Assembly: GCA_019649035.1 (NCBI GenBank) | Contig: BMAT01001035.1 | Span: forward strand, 25,404-57,416 | Direction: 5' to 3' | From: Elysia marginata | Taxonomy: Eukaryota > Mollusca > Gastropoda > Plakobranchidae | Length of the DNA: 32,013 bases | In this document: piece after piece, positions 20,801-30,334 of the stretch | Layout: each line of letters begins with the position of its first letter | Numbering within the stretch: the stretch's first letter is position 1 | The notes under the pieces: generated by a model | Database searches by the model: none | The model's input: only the letters and a program-made list of their open reading frames with translations | Told to the model about the DNA's origin: nothing | Program-made: the position numbers and the translations under genes

Positions 20801-21842
20801 AGGTTGCTGTAAATATCGCTAAAAGAGTTAAATATACCTTCTCTTGGAAGTTCAATCTACTATAATCAACATCCGGGGCCGAACTATTTCATAGTTTTAT
20901 TCGTACATCGTCTTTCTCCCCTTCTTACTTATGACTATACATCAGACGCTGTCAGCGTCCATCCGTGGATATAAAATGGTGCACCGGACGTTGACAGCGT
21001 CCGGCCATTGTTATAGAGTTAAAGCCTCACTTAAGGTCACCACAAAGAAGTGTATCATTATTAGTCCAGGACGTCGCTGATTTACAAAACTGCAAGTATG
21101 CTAGTTGATAAATTTGCTAAAACTCTGAAACTAAGTTTGGATTGACAAGCTGATTTGAGAGGACTTAGATTATGGTATATGTCCTGGCATGGTGGTGTTA
21201 AGTCGATTTCGCTCAAAGTGTCCAGTGTGCTAATACGTGATATCAACAACAAAATGGCCATTCAAGGTGTCGCTCCCTTTCCTTCTCTAACAAAGGAAGC
21301 TGTTTCTCTCCAAGTGTCGTCTCAATTCGGCAGTTCCATCTTATATTTCTGTATTTTTTGTAAATGTTACAATCATTTCTTGCTTAAACCCTACATGCTG
21401 TTTCAGCGGCAAAGTGTTGGCTGTATCAGAATTCTACTAGATCTGTGGTGGCTCACATGTGTTCTGTGGTTTTTATTTCACACAGAAAACTGTGGACAAC
21501 ATAACCCAAGAGCTGTGCTGCTGCAACGAGAACAAGTGTTTCATGCCACATTGGCATGGTCTAACGGCTGATGACGTCAACAACACTATCAGTCCAGAGA
21601 GAGATCCTTCCCTCAAGCCGATGGGGAGCACCATCAACAAACCCGGGAAAAAGTCTAAATCGTCTGCCCTCATCACGGGGTTGGTGGCGGGCATCGTGCT
21701 GGTGGCCGGGTTGGCCGCGGGGATCATTTTTGTCCGTGCTTGCAAGAGGAGAAAGTCGCAGTGTAGAGATCCGAATGTGATCATGCAGTACGAGAGGTTG
21801 TCAGTGTCGGATGCAGAGATGGAGGACGCGGTTGTTCTGTGA
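14834..21842 (+). CDS. Single-pass membrane protein with two tandem three-finger (Ly6/uPAR/activin-receptor-like) domains; N-terminal exon not found
   Basis: Exons 14834 or 14854-15181, 17362-17530, 18858-19006 and 21486-21842 join with consistent phases (0, 1, 0) to give about 333 residues. Numbering is from the 14855 Leu. Domain 1 has Cys 9, 26, 66, 92, 98, 119, 120 and 125 and ends with YCCSSDNCN, a typical three-finger CC-x3-CN close. Domain 2 restarts with FCYHG at 152-156, and has Cys 153, 171, 178, then others, 213 and a CCC-x4-C at 226-233 that resembles activin receptor ectodomains. The helix at about 275-298 carries two G-x3-G motifs (GLVAG, GLAAG) and is followed by a basic stop-transfer (RACKRRK). 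The tail has a YERL tyrosine motif and ends EDAVVL, which fits a class II PDZ ligand. Seven N-x-S/T sequons are visible. There is no kinase domain, so this is a surface protein or pseudoreceptor. The partner is unknown; the family assignment is by cysteine pattern only. Confidence 0.82.
14854..15181 (+). CDS. Exon A of the tandem three-finger membrane protein (most of domain 1)
   Basis: The donor is AAT|GTGAGT (GT at 15182). Two acceptors are possible. AG at 14852-14853 (TTTTACTCTCCAG) gives an exon that begins with the last base of a codon. AG at 14832-14833 adds AIFLLSS in phase 0, which would look like the end of a signal peptide before LPIDGALFCYHG. A stop codon just upstream (TAA at 14828) means an earlier exon must supply the start. 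The domain carries an unusually long Ser/Thr/Glu-rich loop of about 40 residues between the second and third cysteines. Confidence 0.8.
15963..16053. other. Assembly gap (91 N)
   Basis: A run of N. It lies inside the pogo-like element, so the true length and content of that element are unknown. Confidence 0.99.
16324..16409. repeat. Long near-perfect hairpin (29-bp stem, 28-base loop)
   Basis: The arms at 16324-16352 and 16381-16409 pair with three mismatches; the inner 18 bp, including GCACATCAAACCTCT, are perfect. It lies within the larger pogo-like element. It could be a nested foldback element or a hairpin RNA source. Confidence 0.75.
17362..17530 (+). CDS. Exon B: end of domain 1, linker and start of domain 2
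   Basis: The acceptor is TTCTTGTGTCAG (AG at 17360-17361) in phase 0; the donor is ACAG|GTAAAA in phase 1. It encodes ATRQNSQLYCCSSDNCNF, a linker of about 25 residues, then AQFCYHGTNNVSGTPT, which repeats the opening of domain 1. The splice to exon A creates an N-A-T glycosylation sequon. Confidence 0.85.
18858..19006 (+). CDS. Exon C: core of three-finger domain 2
   Basis: The acceptor is CTGTTTTGTGTACAG (AG at 18856-18857). The two bases CT complete a GCT Ala codon with the G left from exon B. It encodes EIRPCSQSDVACARRTTF, then KIKDYFCDNGRSC and ends YHSCSN. The donor is AAT|GTGGGT in phase 0. This is weaker than the others but placed exactly like exon A's donor. Confidence 0.8.
20707..21022. 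mobile_element. piggyBac-like MITE (TTAA-flanked)
   Basis: TTAA at 20707-20710 and 21019-21022 flank ends that are inverted copies: left CTCTTTAACCATG, right reading inward CTCTATAACAATG. A second inverted pair, CGCTGTCAGCGTCC at about 20947 and GGACGTTGACAGCG at about 20987, lies near the right end. The element is 316 bp with TTAA included, has no coding frame and sits in the intron between exons C and D. Confidence 0.75.
21486..21842 (+). CDS. Exon D: end of domain 2, stalk, transmembrane helix and cytoplasmic tail
   Basis: The acceptor is TTTTTATTTCACACAG (AG at 21484-21485) in phase 0; the stop is TGA at 21840-21842. It encodes 118 residues: KTVDNITQELCCCNENKCF, a Pro/Ser-rich juxtamembrane stalk, a basic stretch (KKSKSS), the helix ALITGLVAGIVLVAGLAAGI and a tail of about 35 residues. 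GC content is clearly higher than in the flanking introns, as expected for coding DNA. Confidence 0.9.
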   Translation, partial: KTVDNITQELCCCNENKCFMPHWHGLTADDVNNTISPERDPSLKPMGSTINKPGKKSKSSALITGLVAGIVLVAGLAAGIIFVRACKRRKSQCRDPNVIMQYERLSVSDAEMEDAVVL

Positions 21843-21972
21843 GGAGAAAAGTTGAACTGGAAGGAAAGGTACGTCTTTCAACCGTGAGAAAGGGTTGGAT
21901 GTGGCAATTTTCAAATTCGAAGGCAATGCAGCTGCTTTGATGAACAAAAGCTTTTTCAGCTTCCAAATGTAT

Positions 21973-21978
21973 AATAAA
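21973..21978 (+). terminator. Possible polyadenylation signal AATAAA for the three-finger gene
   Basis: This is the first AATAAA after the stop codon (about 130 bases downstream) and is followed by T-rich sequence. Later AATAAA copies at about 22376 and 24418 could serve a longer 3' UTR. Confidence 0.4.
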
Positions 21979-22733
21979 ATTCATGAAATTTTCATATTTT
22001 GTGGGAAAAAAAACAAATTTTTTGTTTATTTGAAATAAGAAAGAAAATTTGAAAAAATAGTATGACATATTTTTAAAGTAGAGTTTCCGAATTTTGACAC
22101 TTTTGCACTGGTGTGAAGACATTTTTTTGTTATGTTTTTTTTTAAATGACATAAAGTTGCGCTGTTTCAGAGAATGCAATGGTGGTCCTGCCGTCAGAGA
22201 CTTTTGTATCTCCTTGTGAGTTCTGCATTTTTCTCTTTCAAAGATCCTTTTGGTGCATAGAGTCTGAGCCTTGCTCTCTTTCGAAATGTCTGAAAAGGCT
22301 TGGGACAGCTGAAGATTTGAACTGACACCATCGAGATTAGAAACAAAACATCAATTTTAGCCACCAGAAAACCTAAATAAAAATGTCTGGTATTGTAGAA
22401 TTGGCCTCTTTCTAATCTATTGAAAAAAACAGGGAACAAAATCTCTTAGCTTGTTATCATTACCTGATTGTGAAGTGAAATGAATCTCAACTGTAGGCAA
22501 ATATCATAGATGTCAGAAAAAATATTCTAGCAAAACTGGTGTGCTTTTAACGAGGGATGTCGTGAAAAGAACAAAGATGGACTGAAACCTGGACACTACT
22601 GTACTTACTGGCTGGACACTACTGTACTTACTGGCATTTGTTTTATCTGCGGGTTAAAATTTCGGTAAGAAAAAAGAAAATTAAAAAAAAAATTTTTAAA
22701 CTTTCATTTGTGCAGAAGATTGACTGTCAGACA

Positions 22734-22884
22734 CAGTGGAAACCTCAGAACTGAAGTCAGAAGGTATTTTTACACACAAAAAAATTGAATTCTACCCAGG
22801 GGGATCAGTCTGCTTTACTGAGACTTAAAAAACACAGAGTTTGAGAATTTCAAATGATCTGAGCTTATTTTTGGGTTCCCACTA
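22734..22884. mobile_element. Short pogo/Tigger-like MITE downstream of the three-finger gene
   Basis: The left end CAGTGGAAACCTCAGAACTG matches the left end of the 15196 element. The right end is GGGTTCCCACTA followed by TA. The inverted repeats are degenerate, so this is an older copy. Confidence 0.55.
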
Positions 22885-23477
22885 TAGATTGAAGGAAATC
22901 AAAACTCAACAATCTTGATGATTTCTTCCCCACCGTGCTTTTTTGTTCCGTTCTTTTTCTTCTAATTGAAAGTTGATACTTATTCATTTCTCAGCTGTGT
23001 TTTCATCTATTTTTGTATTTTGTAATATACGGTAATGCACTATCTACTTGTACTGTAACTTTCCGAATTCATATTGGTCCTGAAATCTTCACCTAAGCCA
23101 GGTACCACTGTGTTTATAGATTTGCAAAAGCCCCCCTACTAATGTTTAATCATAATATATTTTTTCTAATGCATCACATGTGTTTAATTTATGATGGAGC
23201 GTGAATCTCGTCTATATATTTTGAGGTAAATTTCATTTTCCTACTTCTATGACTTATTTTAATGCGTCCCAAGTGAATGAGTTGGTTGTCACAGTTTTGT
23301 TGTTGTGAGCAAGAGTTTGTTTCCAAATGTCAAAACTGCTATAAAATCACTAATATCTTGTGAAAAGGTATTATTAGTTTTGATAATTTACAAAGCATAT
23401 AAAAAAGAAAATAGATCTTACAATGAAGTTTTTGAATAACCGACTTCATTTGCTCTGGACGCATAACATTTAGCTAT

Positions 23478-23818
23478 GGGGGCAGCGTGACACAGTGGCA
23501 CAAATGTTAACGCATCGGACTTGAGATCTGGAGGTTGTGGGTTCAATTCCCCACCATGTCATGTTGCAATTGCCTTGAGAAAGCAATTCACCCTAACTTT
23601 CCTCAGTCAACCCACCTGTAAAATGGGTACCTGGCTAAAGGCAGTGCTTGAAACTTGTGGAATGTTAGTATTTGAGCGCCTAACAGGCTGCCGTACTGTT
23701 GTGCTCTGAAATATGAGTTGAATTTGCTGTGGTGTGTGCAGGCCTGCTGGGTTAAATATGTTAAGTCATGAGACTGCCTTCAGCGGTTAATGACTTTAAA
23801 CATATTTATTTATTTATT
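23478..23818 (+). mobile_element. SINE-3: tRNA-derived SINE with ATTT tail
   Basis: It opens with GGGGGCAGCGTGACACAGTG, then a GACTTGAGATCTGGAGG anticodon-arm-like part and GGGTTCAATTCCCC (B box). A body contains CACCTGTAAAATGGGTACC, and the 3' end is TATTTATTTATTTATTC. The acceptor stem does not close, so it is a SINE rather than a tRNA gene. No clear target duplication was found. A 62-codon open frame inside it is fortuitous. Confidence 0.75.
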
Positions 23819-25156
23819 CATTTGATTGAACGTGAGTGTCAACTAGATTTATATTTTGCCAAGAAGTCTGCATTGTAAATTGTCAACATTGTATTAGTTT
23901 TTATACCTGCTTGTTAAAGTTGAATCCTGGCGATGCTTTCAGTTGCTTGCTCTAATATCGCCAGAACGTTCTCAATACAACGGTAAAATACAAATTTCAT
24001 TGACTTGTCACATACATATCTGTTAGTGTAATATGTTGCGACTTACAAACCAATGTACTGTATTTGTTTTTCTGTTTTTCTGAACAATTTGAAGCACGGT
24101 CACTGGCCTCAACATTGCAGTGTTAGTGCTTTAACTCAATAAGTGCTAGAAATGGGGAGTACTAGCTCATAGTCATACAGAGTGGGCTAAATGTGGTTTG
24201 TTCTTGTTGCCTGTTATTGGTGAAAGCGTTCCTTACGTGGTTGTATAAGGATAAGTCCACATCTACAAGTTGAAACAGTCTGACCTGTAACATAATTCCT
24301 AACTTTGAAAGCCAATCTACTTACTCGATCTAGTCCCAGATTTGACCAAAGTGGGCTCTGATATATGCCTCACTATAGCCCAGTAATTATTGTTTGGATT
24401 ATTTTATATACATGTGCCAATAAATATTGTCTATAGAGAGAAATGAGAGAAATGAACTCTGCTGTTTACATGCAATAAAATGTTTAAAAAAAAATGCTAA
24501 AACTCAAATTGCTCAGTGCGCTGTGAAGTAGTCTGACTGTCAACAGCACTCACTTCAATAAACGTAACTGCAAAGTGGTATTTTGTGATTTTGTGAAGAG
24601 AAAATTTAGTTTTCCATCAACAATGGAACCTCTTGAGGCTAAAGGCTCTGGGATGTGAGACAGATACCAATCTATTGGTAGGTTCAAAGTTAACATCATC
24701 CAGTTCAGTAGAGAGAAATGGACATTTAGTCGGCTACTTGTTATCATTAGGTTCTGCAAGCAGTCGAAATCTGCAGTGATTGACATACAGAAAAACATGA
24801 AAGGCAAGACTGGGAGTGGATTTCTATAAGAATTGATTAGATAAAACTCATCAGGCAGATTCTGAGCTGATGTAGTTTTTTCACAATTTTGTTTGAGTCA
24901 CCTTGACGAAAAGCGGTATACTTTGTTTACTGACATTGTTTATATTCAATGTTAAACAATTTGCACATACTGAAAGCTTTGTCCAATAGCAGTGTGACTT
25001 CGGATCTTATTAGAATTACATGTTTGTTTAAAAAGTAAACGCATTCGGGATAATGAAATTTAAGCTTGTTCTGCCATTTTATTGAGCAGATCCAATGTAA
25101 ACTTCTTTTCCAGAGAAAAAAAAAATGTTGTATAGAATTCTATACGTATACCAATG

Positions 25157-25463
25157 CTTTGTTTGTTTGATTGATTTTTAATGTCCCAGTCACCTTCGAG
25201 GTCATATCAGAGATGGTGCTAGAGACAATTGAAAGTGTGCTGCGACACTGTGACGTAAAGAGCTCTTGCGTACACCATACCCAGTCACATTATCCTAACA
25301 CCAAGCCGACCAGACTTAACACTTAATCCATATTGCCAGACACTAGGCGGATCAGCTGCTAATACCAATTTTTAATTCCTTGATTTGACTCAGTTGGGGA
25401 TCGAACCACGCACCTGCCGATCTTTGAGCAAGTGTCATACTGCTAGGCCACAGAGCCGGTTCA
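25157..25463 (-). mobile_element. SINE-2: tRNA-derived SINE with a different head
   Basis: On the minus strand it starts with a tRNA-like head: GTGGCCTAGCAG as A box and GGTTCGATCCCC as B box. A body of about 220 bases and an AATCAATCAAACAAAC tail follow. Its flanks, TATACCAATG (25147-25156) and TATACCAGTG (25464-25473), are a target duplication with one change. The central block GGTGTTAGGATAATGTGACT is shared with SINE-1. Confidence 0.85.
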
Positions 25464-25842
25464 TATACCAGTGAAAGCAATAGGTCAGAGTGTGTGGCCG
25501 GCTCCTGCCACTTTTGTTGATTTTTGTTGTTTCTCTGCTTACATTTATGTTTTAGTGTGATTCTCTTAGCTTTAACGTACAGAAACTACAAGTTCTCATG
25601 AGATATTCTGAGACTGGAACAATGAAATGTCTGGCATCCAACGTCAGTGAATCGTATGTCGCAAGTTTTAGTTTGAGGAAACTTCCTTTGAAAGTAGATT
25701 TTTAAAAAACTTTTCACAAAACTTTGATAACTTAATGCAATTGAAAAGTTTTGAAGCTCAGTAAAACGACTTTGTTTAACTAGATATTGATGCCTTTTAA
25801 TGTAAACTATTTGTGAGATCTGACTCATCCTTATAGGTTGCG

Positions 25843-26002
25843 AGACAAGCGCTGTTGTGTGATATTCTTAGATCTGGACTATAGACAAGCGCTGTTGTGT
25901 GATATTCTTAGATCTGGACTATAGACAAACGCTGTTGTGAGATATTCTTAGATCTGGACTATAGACAAACGTTGCTGTGTGATATTCTTAGATCTGGACT
26001 AT
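25843..26002. repeat. Four-copy 40-bp tandem repeat
   Basis: Units start at 25843, 25883, 25923 and 25963. Each contains AGACAA(G/A)CGCTGTTGTG and GATATTCTTAGATCTGGACT. The copies differ by only a few bases, so the array is young. Confidence 0.95.
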
Positions 26003-27426
26003 TGTTTGCTTTTCAAACTGCTGCTGTTGGTGCTATGGTGACAAGCAAGCTTCACATCCTGCCGAGAGTTTTTACTTTTGAGGGACAAGTTTACCTAACT
26101 GACAGATGACATGATGTACTGAAGGTGTTTTTAAGTAACTATGTCAACATTTGCACTCCAAAGTTGAGCTGTGTGGTTTGAAAACTTTGGTTTTCAGTTT
26201 GAAATAGTTTGTTGAAGCCCAGTTTGTAGTATTTTGTTTCACCTTGAAGGAGTGAGGTTTTGTGCAGTTCTATTTGTAACTGTTTATATTCTACGGTGCT
26301 TCTGTCAAAGTGGCTCACATTGTTCTTTTGTTATGGGCCATGCGGGACGATTATAGATAAGGACCAGTGCAAATTCCATTTCATTGTAAGTGGATGTTAT
26401 TGCTTATGTCTCTGTGGAGATCAATTCAAGCAGAGGTGACTCAGTTTGGCCTTGTTTGTTATCTACTCTACAATGTTCATGTAAAACCAGGCAGGACTTT
26501 GCTAATTCTCTACTGTCTGTTGAAGTTAACGAATTTTAACATCTAAACTGATACGTTAACTATAAAAGCCAAGTTACACAATGTGAAAAGAAATTGTTTT
26601 ACGTCAAAAGTTCTGTAGAAAATTGTTTAAAAAAAAATTAAATTAAAGTTTGAGAAACCCTATGGCGTTCTTACACAGGAACTGAAAGACATTTGTAACA
26701 ACACTTCTGTTTGTTCTAGATACAATGCATATTGATTATAACCTTCATATTTATATACACTGTACTTGTATATTAATTGGTGATATATATAAATTATTTT
26801 TGTGTGTCTGAATGTATGACTTATAGTATATGAATTGATAATTGCAATACATGTATAATCACAGCTACTTCTACATGTTGTTGGCAGGTTCTAATGTTTT
26901 TTTTTGTAATCAAACCGTATACATTATTAAAAAAGAATAAAATGTTTTCCTTGCAAAATTTATGTTGACTTGTTTTAGGACTTGTTTTTATGCCACCAAG
27001 CAATCGAAAATAAAACTAGAACTGCGCCAAAACAAGTAAAACCTACAGCTCACGAAGATCGCTATAATGGAATTCAGATTAGACTTTAAATAACAAAAAG
27101 TTACTTAGCATTTTTTGCCTCCAAACAAGCAGAAACAACACCTCAGGACAGAAAACACTTTGAATTCTTTCAAGTATAAAGCATTTTTCCAAAGATCAAG
27201 GCTGTTTTGTTTGTTTAAAGATGTTGAAGCAAGAACCAAACCCCAGTAGGAGGCACAGATTGGAAAGGGAGGAATGGAAACTTTCTCATCCAGGTAAACA
27301 ATCAAGGGAGTTTTAACTGTAACTACTATACTAAGAAAAAAATGCACCATGTCCCTTGACACTTTTTACCCATCTTGCGAACCTCCTAAAATTAGGATAT
27401 CTTTAGGACATAGTAGTAGAAGACTC

Positions 27427-27576
27427 ACACATTGAGAGAACACATCGCGTCTCGAACACTACTTTCATAGCAAGTGCATGGGCCTTGGTACACCACTTAG
27501 AACAATGGTCGAAAATAGAACACACACACTGACAGAGAACACATCGCGTCTCCAACACCACTTTCATAGATGGTGC
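27427..27576. repeat. Pair of about 50-bp direct repeats, 97 bp apart
   Basis: GAGAACACATCGCGTCTC then AACAC(T/C)ACTTTCATAG occurs at about 27436 and 27534, with similar ACACA(T/C)TGA lead-ins and GGTGC/AAGTGC ends. Confidence 0.8.
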
Positions 27577-27701
27577 CTTAAGCGATCAAAACAAAATCCA
27601 GAACCTTCCACCTGAATAACAAAGCGGAAATATGATCATCTGTATCAAACTTGAAAACCGACCTAAAGCCAGGTGTCAGGACATCACCCTCCCCCCCCCC
27701 A

Positions 27702-28113
27702 CCCCCTGTGCTTTCTATTCTTCTTGTGTCCCGATTTGATAAGATCATTAGATAACTTCTTTTGTTAGACCATGCTGTTCGATACGATACATTGTCAAAA
27801 AACAATAACTGTTACTTCTTACATCATGTATGTGTTTAGACATCCTTGAGTAATTTTACATTATGAAACGTGGGTATTCCGTGATTAACATTATTAGAGC
27901 ATCACCAAATCCTCCACCACAGAAAGTCGCGAGGTAGCACTTCCCCATTTCCAGTCCATAAGGAGCTATCCAGCGTCACCGCAAAGCCGCAAATTTTAAG
28001 CTCAGTCTCGTGCTATGGTGGCTTTGTTAGTAGTTAATTCGCTATTCTATTCTAGTGTACCGCTTAAATAAGCTAGCAAGGTAGAAGATATAACAAAGTG
28101 GGGGGAATCTTAG

Positions 28114-28167
<54 letters not shown>

Positions 28168-28261
28168 GGAGAGAGAGAGGGAAAGATATAGCGCGAGAGA
28201 GAAAGAGGAGGAGAGAGAGAAGTGGGGAAGGGGAGTCAAGCTAGCCTTGAGGGTGAGATTG
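27702..28261. repeat. Dispersed repeat, copy 1 (includes a GA microsatellite)
   Basis: It matches 31262-31725 in order: CCCCTGTGCTTTCTATTCTT, GATTAGATAAC, the GTCGCGAGG-AGCACTTCCCCATT block, TCCAGCGTCACC, TTTTAAGCTCAGTCTC and, after a GA tract, CAAGCTAG--TTGAGGGT. No coding frame was recognised. Confidence 0.85.
28116..28221. repeat. (GA)n microsatellite within the dispersed repeat
   Basis: A pure GA run to about 28164 followed by an imperfect purine tract. Confidence 0.95.
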
Positions 28262-28370
28262 CCTAAATTTATATTATGTAAGTACAGTGTATCAATGTTG
28301 TATTTCTGATGTTGTAAGACATTAGCTCTTCGAAATTCTCACATCTATAGCCTTTTACTGTTTTAGCGAA

Positions 28371-29089
28371 AATGGCCCGTGGGACAAAAGTCGTCCTGGT
28401 ATGAATCCCTTCTCATGAAGGAATACCGGGAAATGAGAAAGTGGATGGACTTGCTAAATTAGCGCTCAATCAGGAAAAGCACAGTGATAAACAAGTCATC
28501 TGGTCCGACCTAAAACTCAAAGCAAACACACATCTTGAACAACTATGGCAAACGGACTGGGATACTGAAGTCGACAATAAACTTCATGAAATTAGACCAA
28601 ATCTTAAAGAAAGACTCTATTATGATCAAAGATTGAACAGAAAACAAGAGACTGTTGTGAGCAGACTCCGTATCGGCCATTCATGGATCACTCAAGAATA
28701 CCTTTTAAAAGGGGAACTACAACCCTATTGTACAGCTTGTGAATTTCCTCTCACTGTAAAACACATTTTAGTGGAATGCGCAAATTTTTTGCTAAGCAGA
28801 CAAAAGTATTATAAGACGACTGATATGCACACACTATTCCGAGAGGTGAAAGCCTCTCAGATTTCGTATTATCTGAAAGAGATTGGATTATATAGCGAAA
28901 CCTGAAGCAAATGTACAGAAAACGTTTTAACCTTGTAAATACTGTATACGATTTTTAAAACTTGACTTTCATATATATGAGATAGGTTGGCAAGTTCATA
29001 GGGTCGAAGTAAACTAAAATTGAAGAGATCGTAAGCCTTGAGATCATCGCTGATGATGGACTGAGCTTGTAAAAAAATTTCAATCAATC
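28371..29089 (+). mobile_element. LINE C: 5'-truncated copy carrying the RNase H end, C-terminal domain and 3' UTR
   Basis: The frame opens with GTKVVLV, a TGA where a Trp is usual, then IPSHEGIPGNEKVDGLAKLA, the last block of a LINE-encoded RNase H. After the TGA it stays open to 28903. The C-terminal part has VSRLRIGHSWITQEYLLKG and a C-x2-C-x7-H-x4-C zinc motif (YCTACEF ... VKHILVEC), typical of I/Jockey-group LINEs with RNase H. The 3' UTR (28906-29089) has an ATCATC-GCT-GATGAT stem-loop at about 29043-29057 and ends in CAATCAATC. Its last 57 bases resemble the end of SINE-1. No target duplication was recognised. Confidence 0.85.
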
Positions 29090-29871
29090 GATGATCTCAG
29101 TTTTATTGGGGTAAAGAGCCAAGACAGACAGTCAAGACATCACCCTTGAATAATAATACATGTATATATTGATACACAGTTCACCAGGGAGGTCATTTTC
29201 AAGGGTTTTCAGGCTCTTTCATTAATTTATTGTTTTTTACATAATTTGTGTCTATGACACGAGATATTTTAATATTGTCAAACTTTTTGCCATTTAAGTC
29301 AGCATGTCCATACCAAATTCTATATTAAAGATCAATAAACCTTGTCTTATCTTATCTAAAAGTACAAGCATTTTGAAAGACACAAACCATAACCTCAGAG
29401 CTAAAAACTGCACAGTTTCTCATGTTCATGTTGAAGAGTTAAAAATCACACAACCGAAAGAGGAAAAAACAAAGTTATATCGAAAATCTTTCGTTCCATC
29501 ATTGTCGGGGGCACAGCATGTGCGCTCATGTTGTTTGCTTTAAGCAAGTTACTTTATTACAGATTTCCTCCTGTTCTTTTAATTCTATATATCCTAAACG
29601 TTTCCTGAGAATATTTAAACGCTTAGAGAATGTTCTATGAAATAACAGATTTCAACACTGGGGAATGATTATAACAGGAATGATTTTGTGTGAACGCTGT
29701 CTAAAACTTTCCAGTGGGAAGAAAAGGAAGTCTTATCTTTTTCTTTCATTCTTTGTTGGTCTGACCTATGGCCTGTAATGATGATAATGATCTTATTCAT
29801 TGAGTTTGTCTTCATACATCGAACATTAAAAGTGGCTGTAGTAGTAGTTTATATTGTTTTATGCAAGGTCA

Positions 29872-29942
29872 TATCTCTCTCTCTTTCTCTCTCTGTCTCT
29901 CTTTCTTTCTCTGCCTCTCTCTTTCTCTACCTTTTTTTCTTC
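29872..29942. repeat. (CT)n-rich microsatellite
   Basis: An imperfect CTCT/CTTT tract. The open frames through it are low-complexity artefacts. Confidence 0.9.
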
Positions 29943-30217
29943 TCTGTCGATTTTTCTAATACTAGACGCTGTCAATTACCAAACCGCTACCATTATCATT
30001 TCATTAACCATAATACTATTCTCGGCATCTACAATATCACCAATTTCATTTTCATCGCCATGATCATGTTTATTTCATTGTTATTGATACAATATTGAAA
30101 AGAAATAGTTACGTACGTCTTAATGAAGCAAACCCTAGACTGCACATTGTAAAAAATATTGCATCATTAGGTCTGTGGTTATTTTGAGCGACTGCTAAGT
30201 GTGCTGTTCTGCAGGGG

Positions 30218-30334
30218 GTCCCGTGTTGAGGTCACTAACACTTCACTCTGCTCCTAGGTCCCATGTTGAGGTCACTAACACTTCACTCTGCTCCTAGGTC
30301 CCGTGTTGAGGTCACTAACACTTCACTCTGCTCC
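30218..30334. repeat. Three-copy 40-bp tandem repeat
   Basis: Units start at 30218, 30258 and 30298, each GTCCC(G/A)TGTTGAGGTCACTA then ACACTTCACTCTGCTCC. The array is almost perfect. Confidence 0.95.

Noticed and set aside
21473-21784. 103-codon minus-strand frame
   Set aside because: Antisense shadow of exon D of the three-finger gene, whose plus-strand frame has clear domain features and splice sites.
23478-23556. tRNA gene (plus strand)
   Set aside because: The 3' acceptor half is missing and it is followed by a SINE body with an ATTT tail.
27105-27362. 85-codon minus-strand frame
   Set aside because: No family resemblance, no matching splice context and no neighbours to support it.
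29295-29350. LINE-like 3' end (AATAAACCTTG then CTTAT repeats)
   Set aside because: It looks like a retroelement terminus, but no body upstream could be tied to it and LINE C already ends at 29089.
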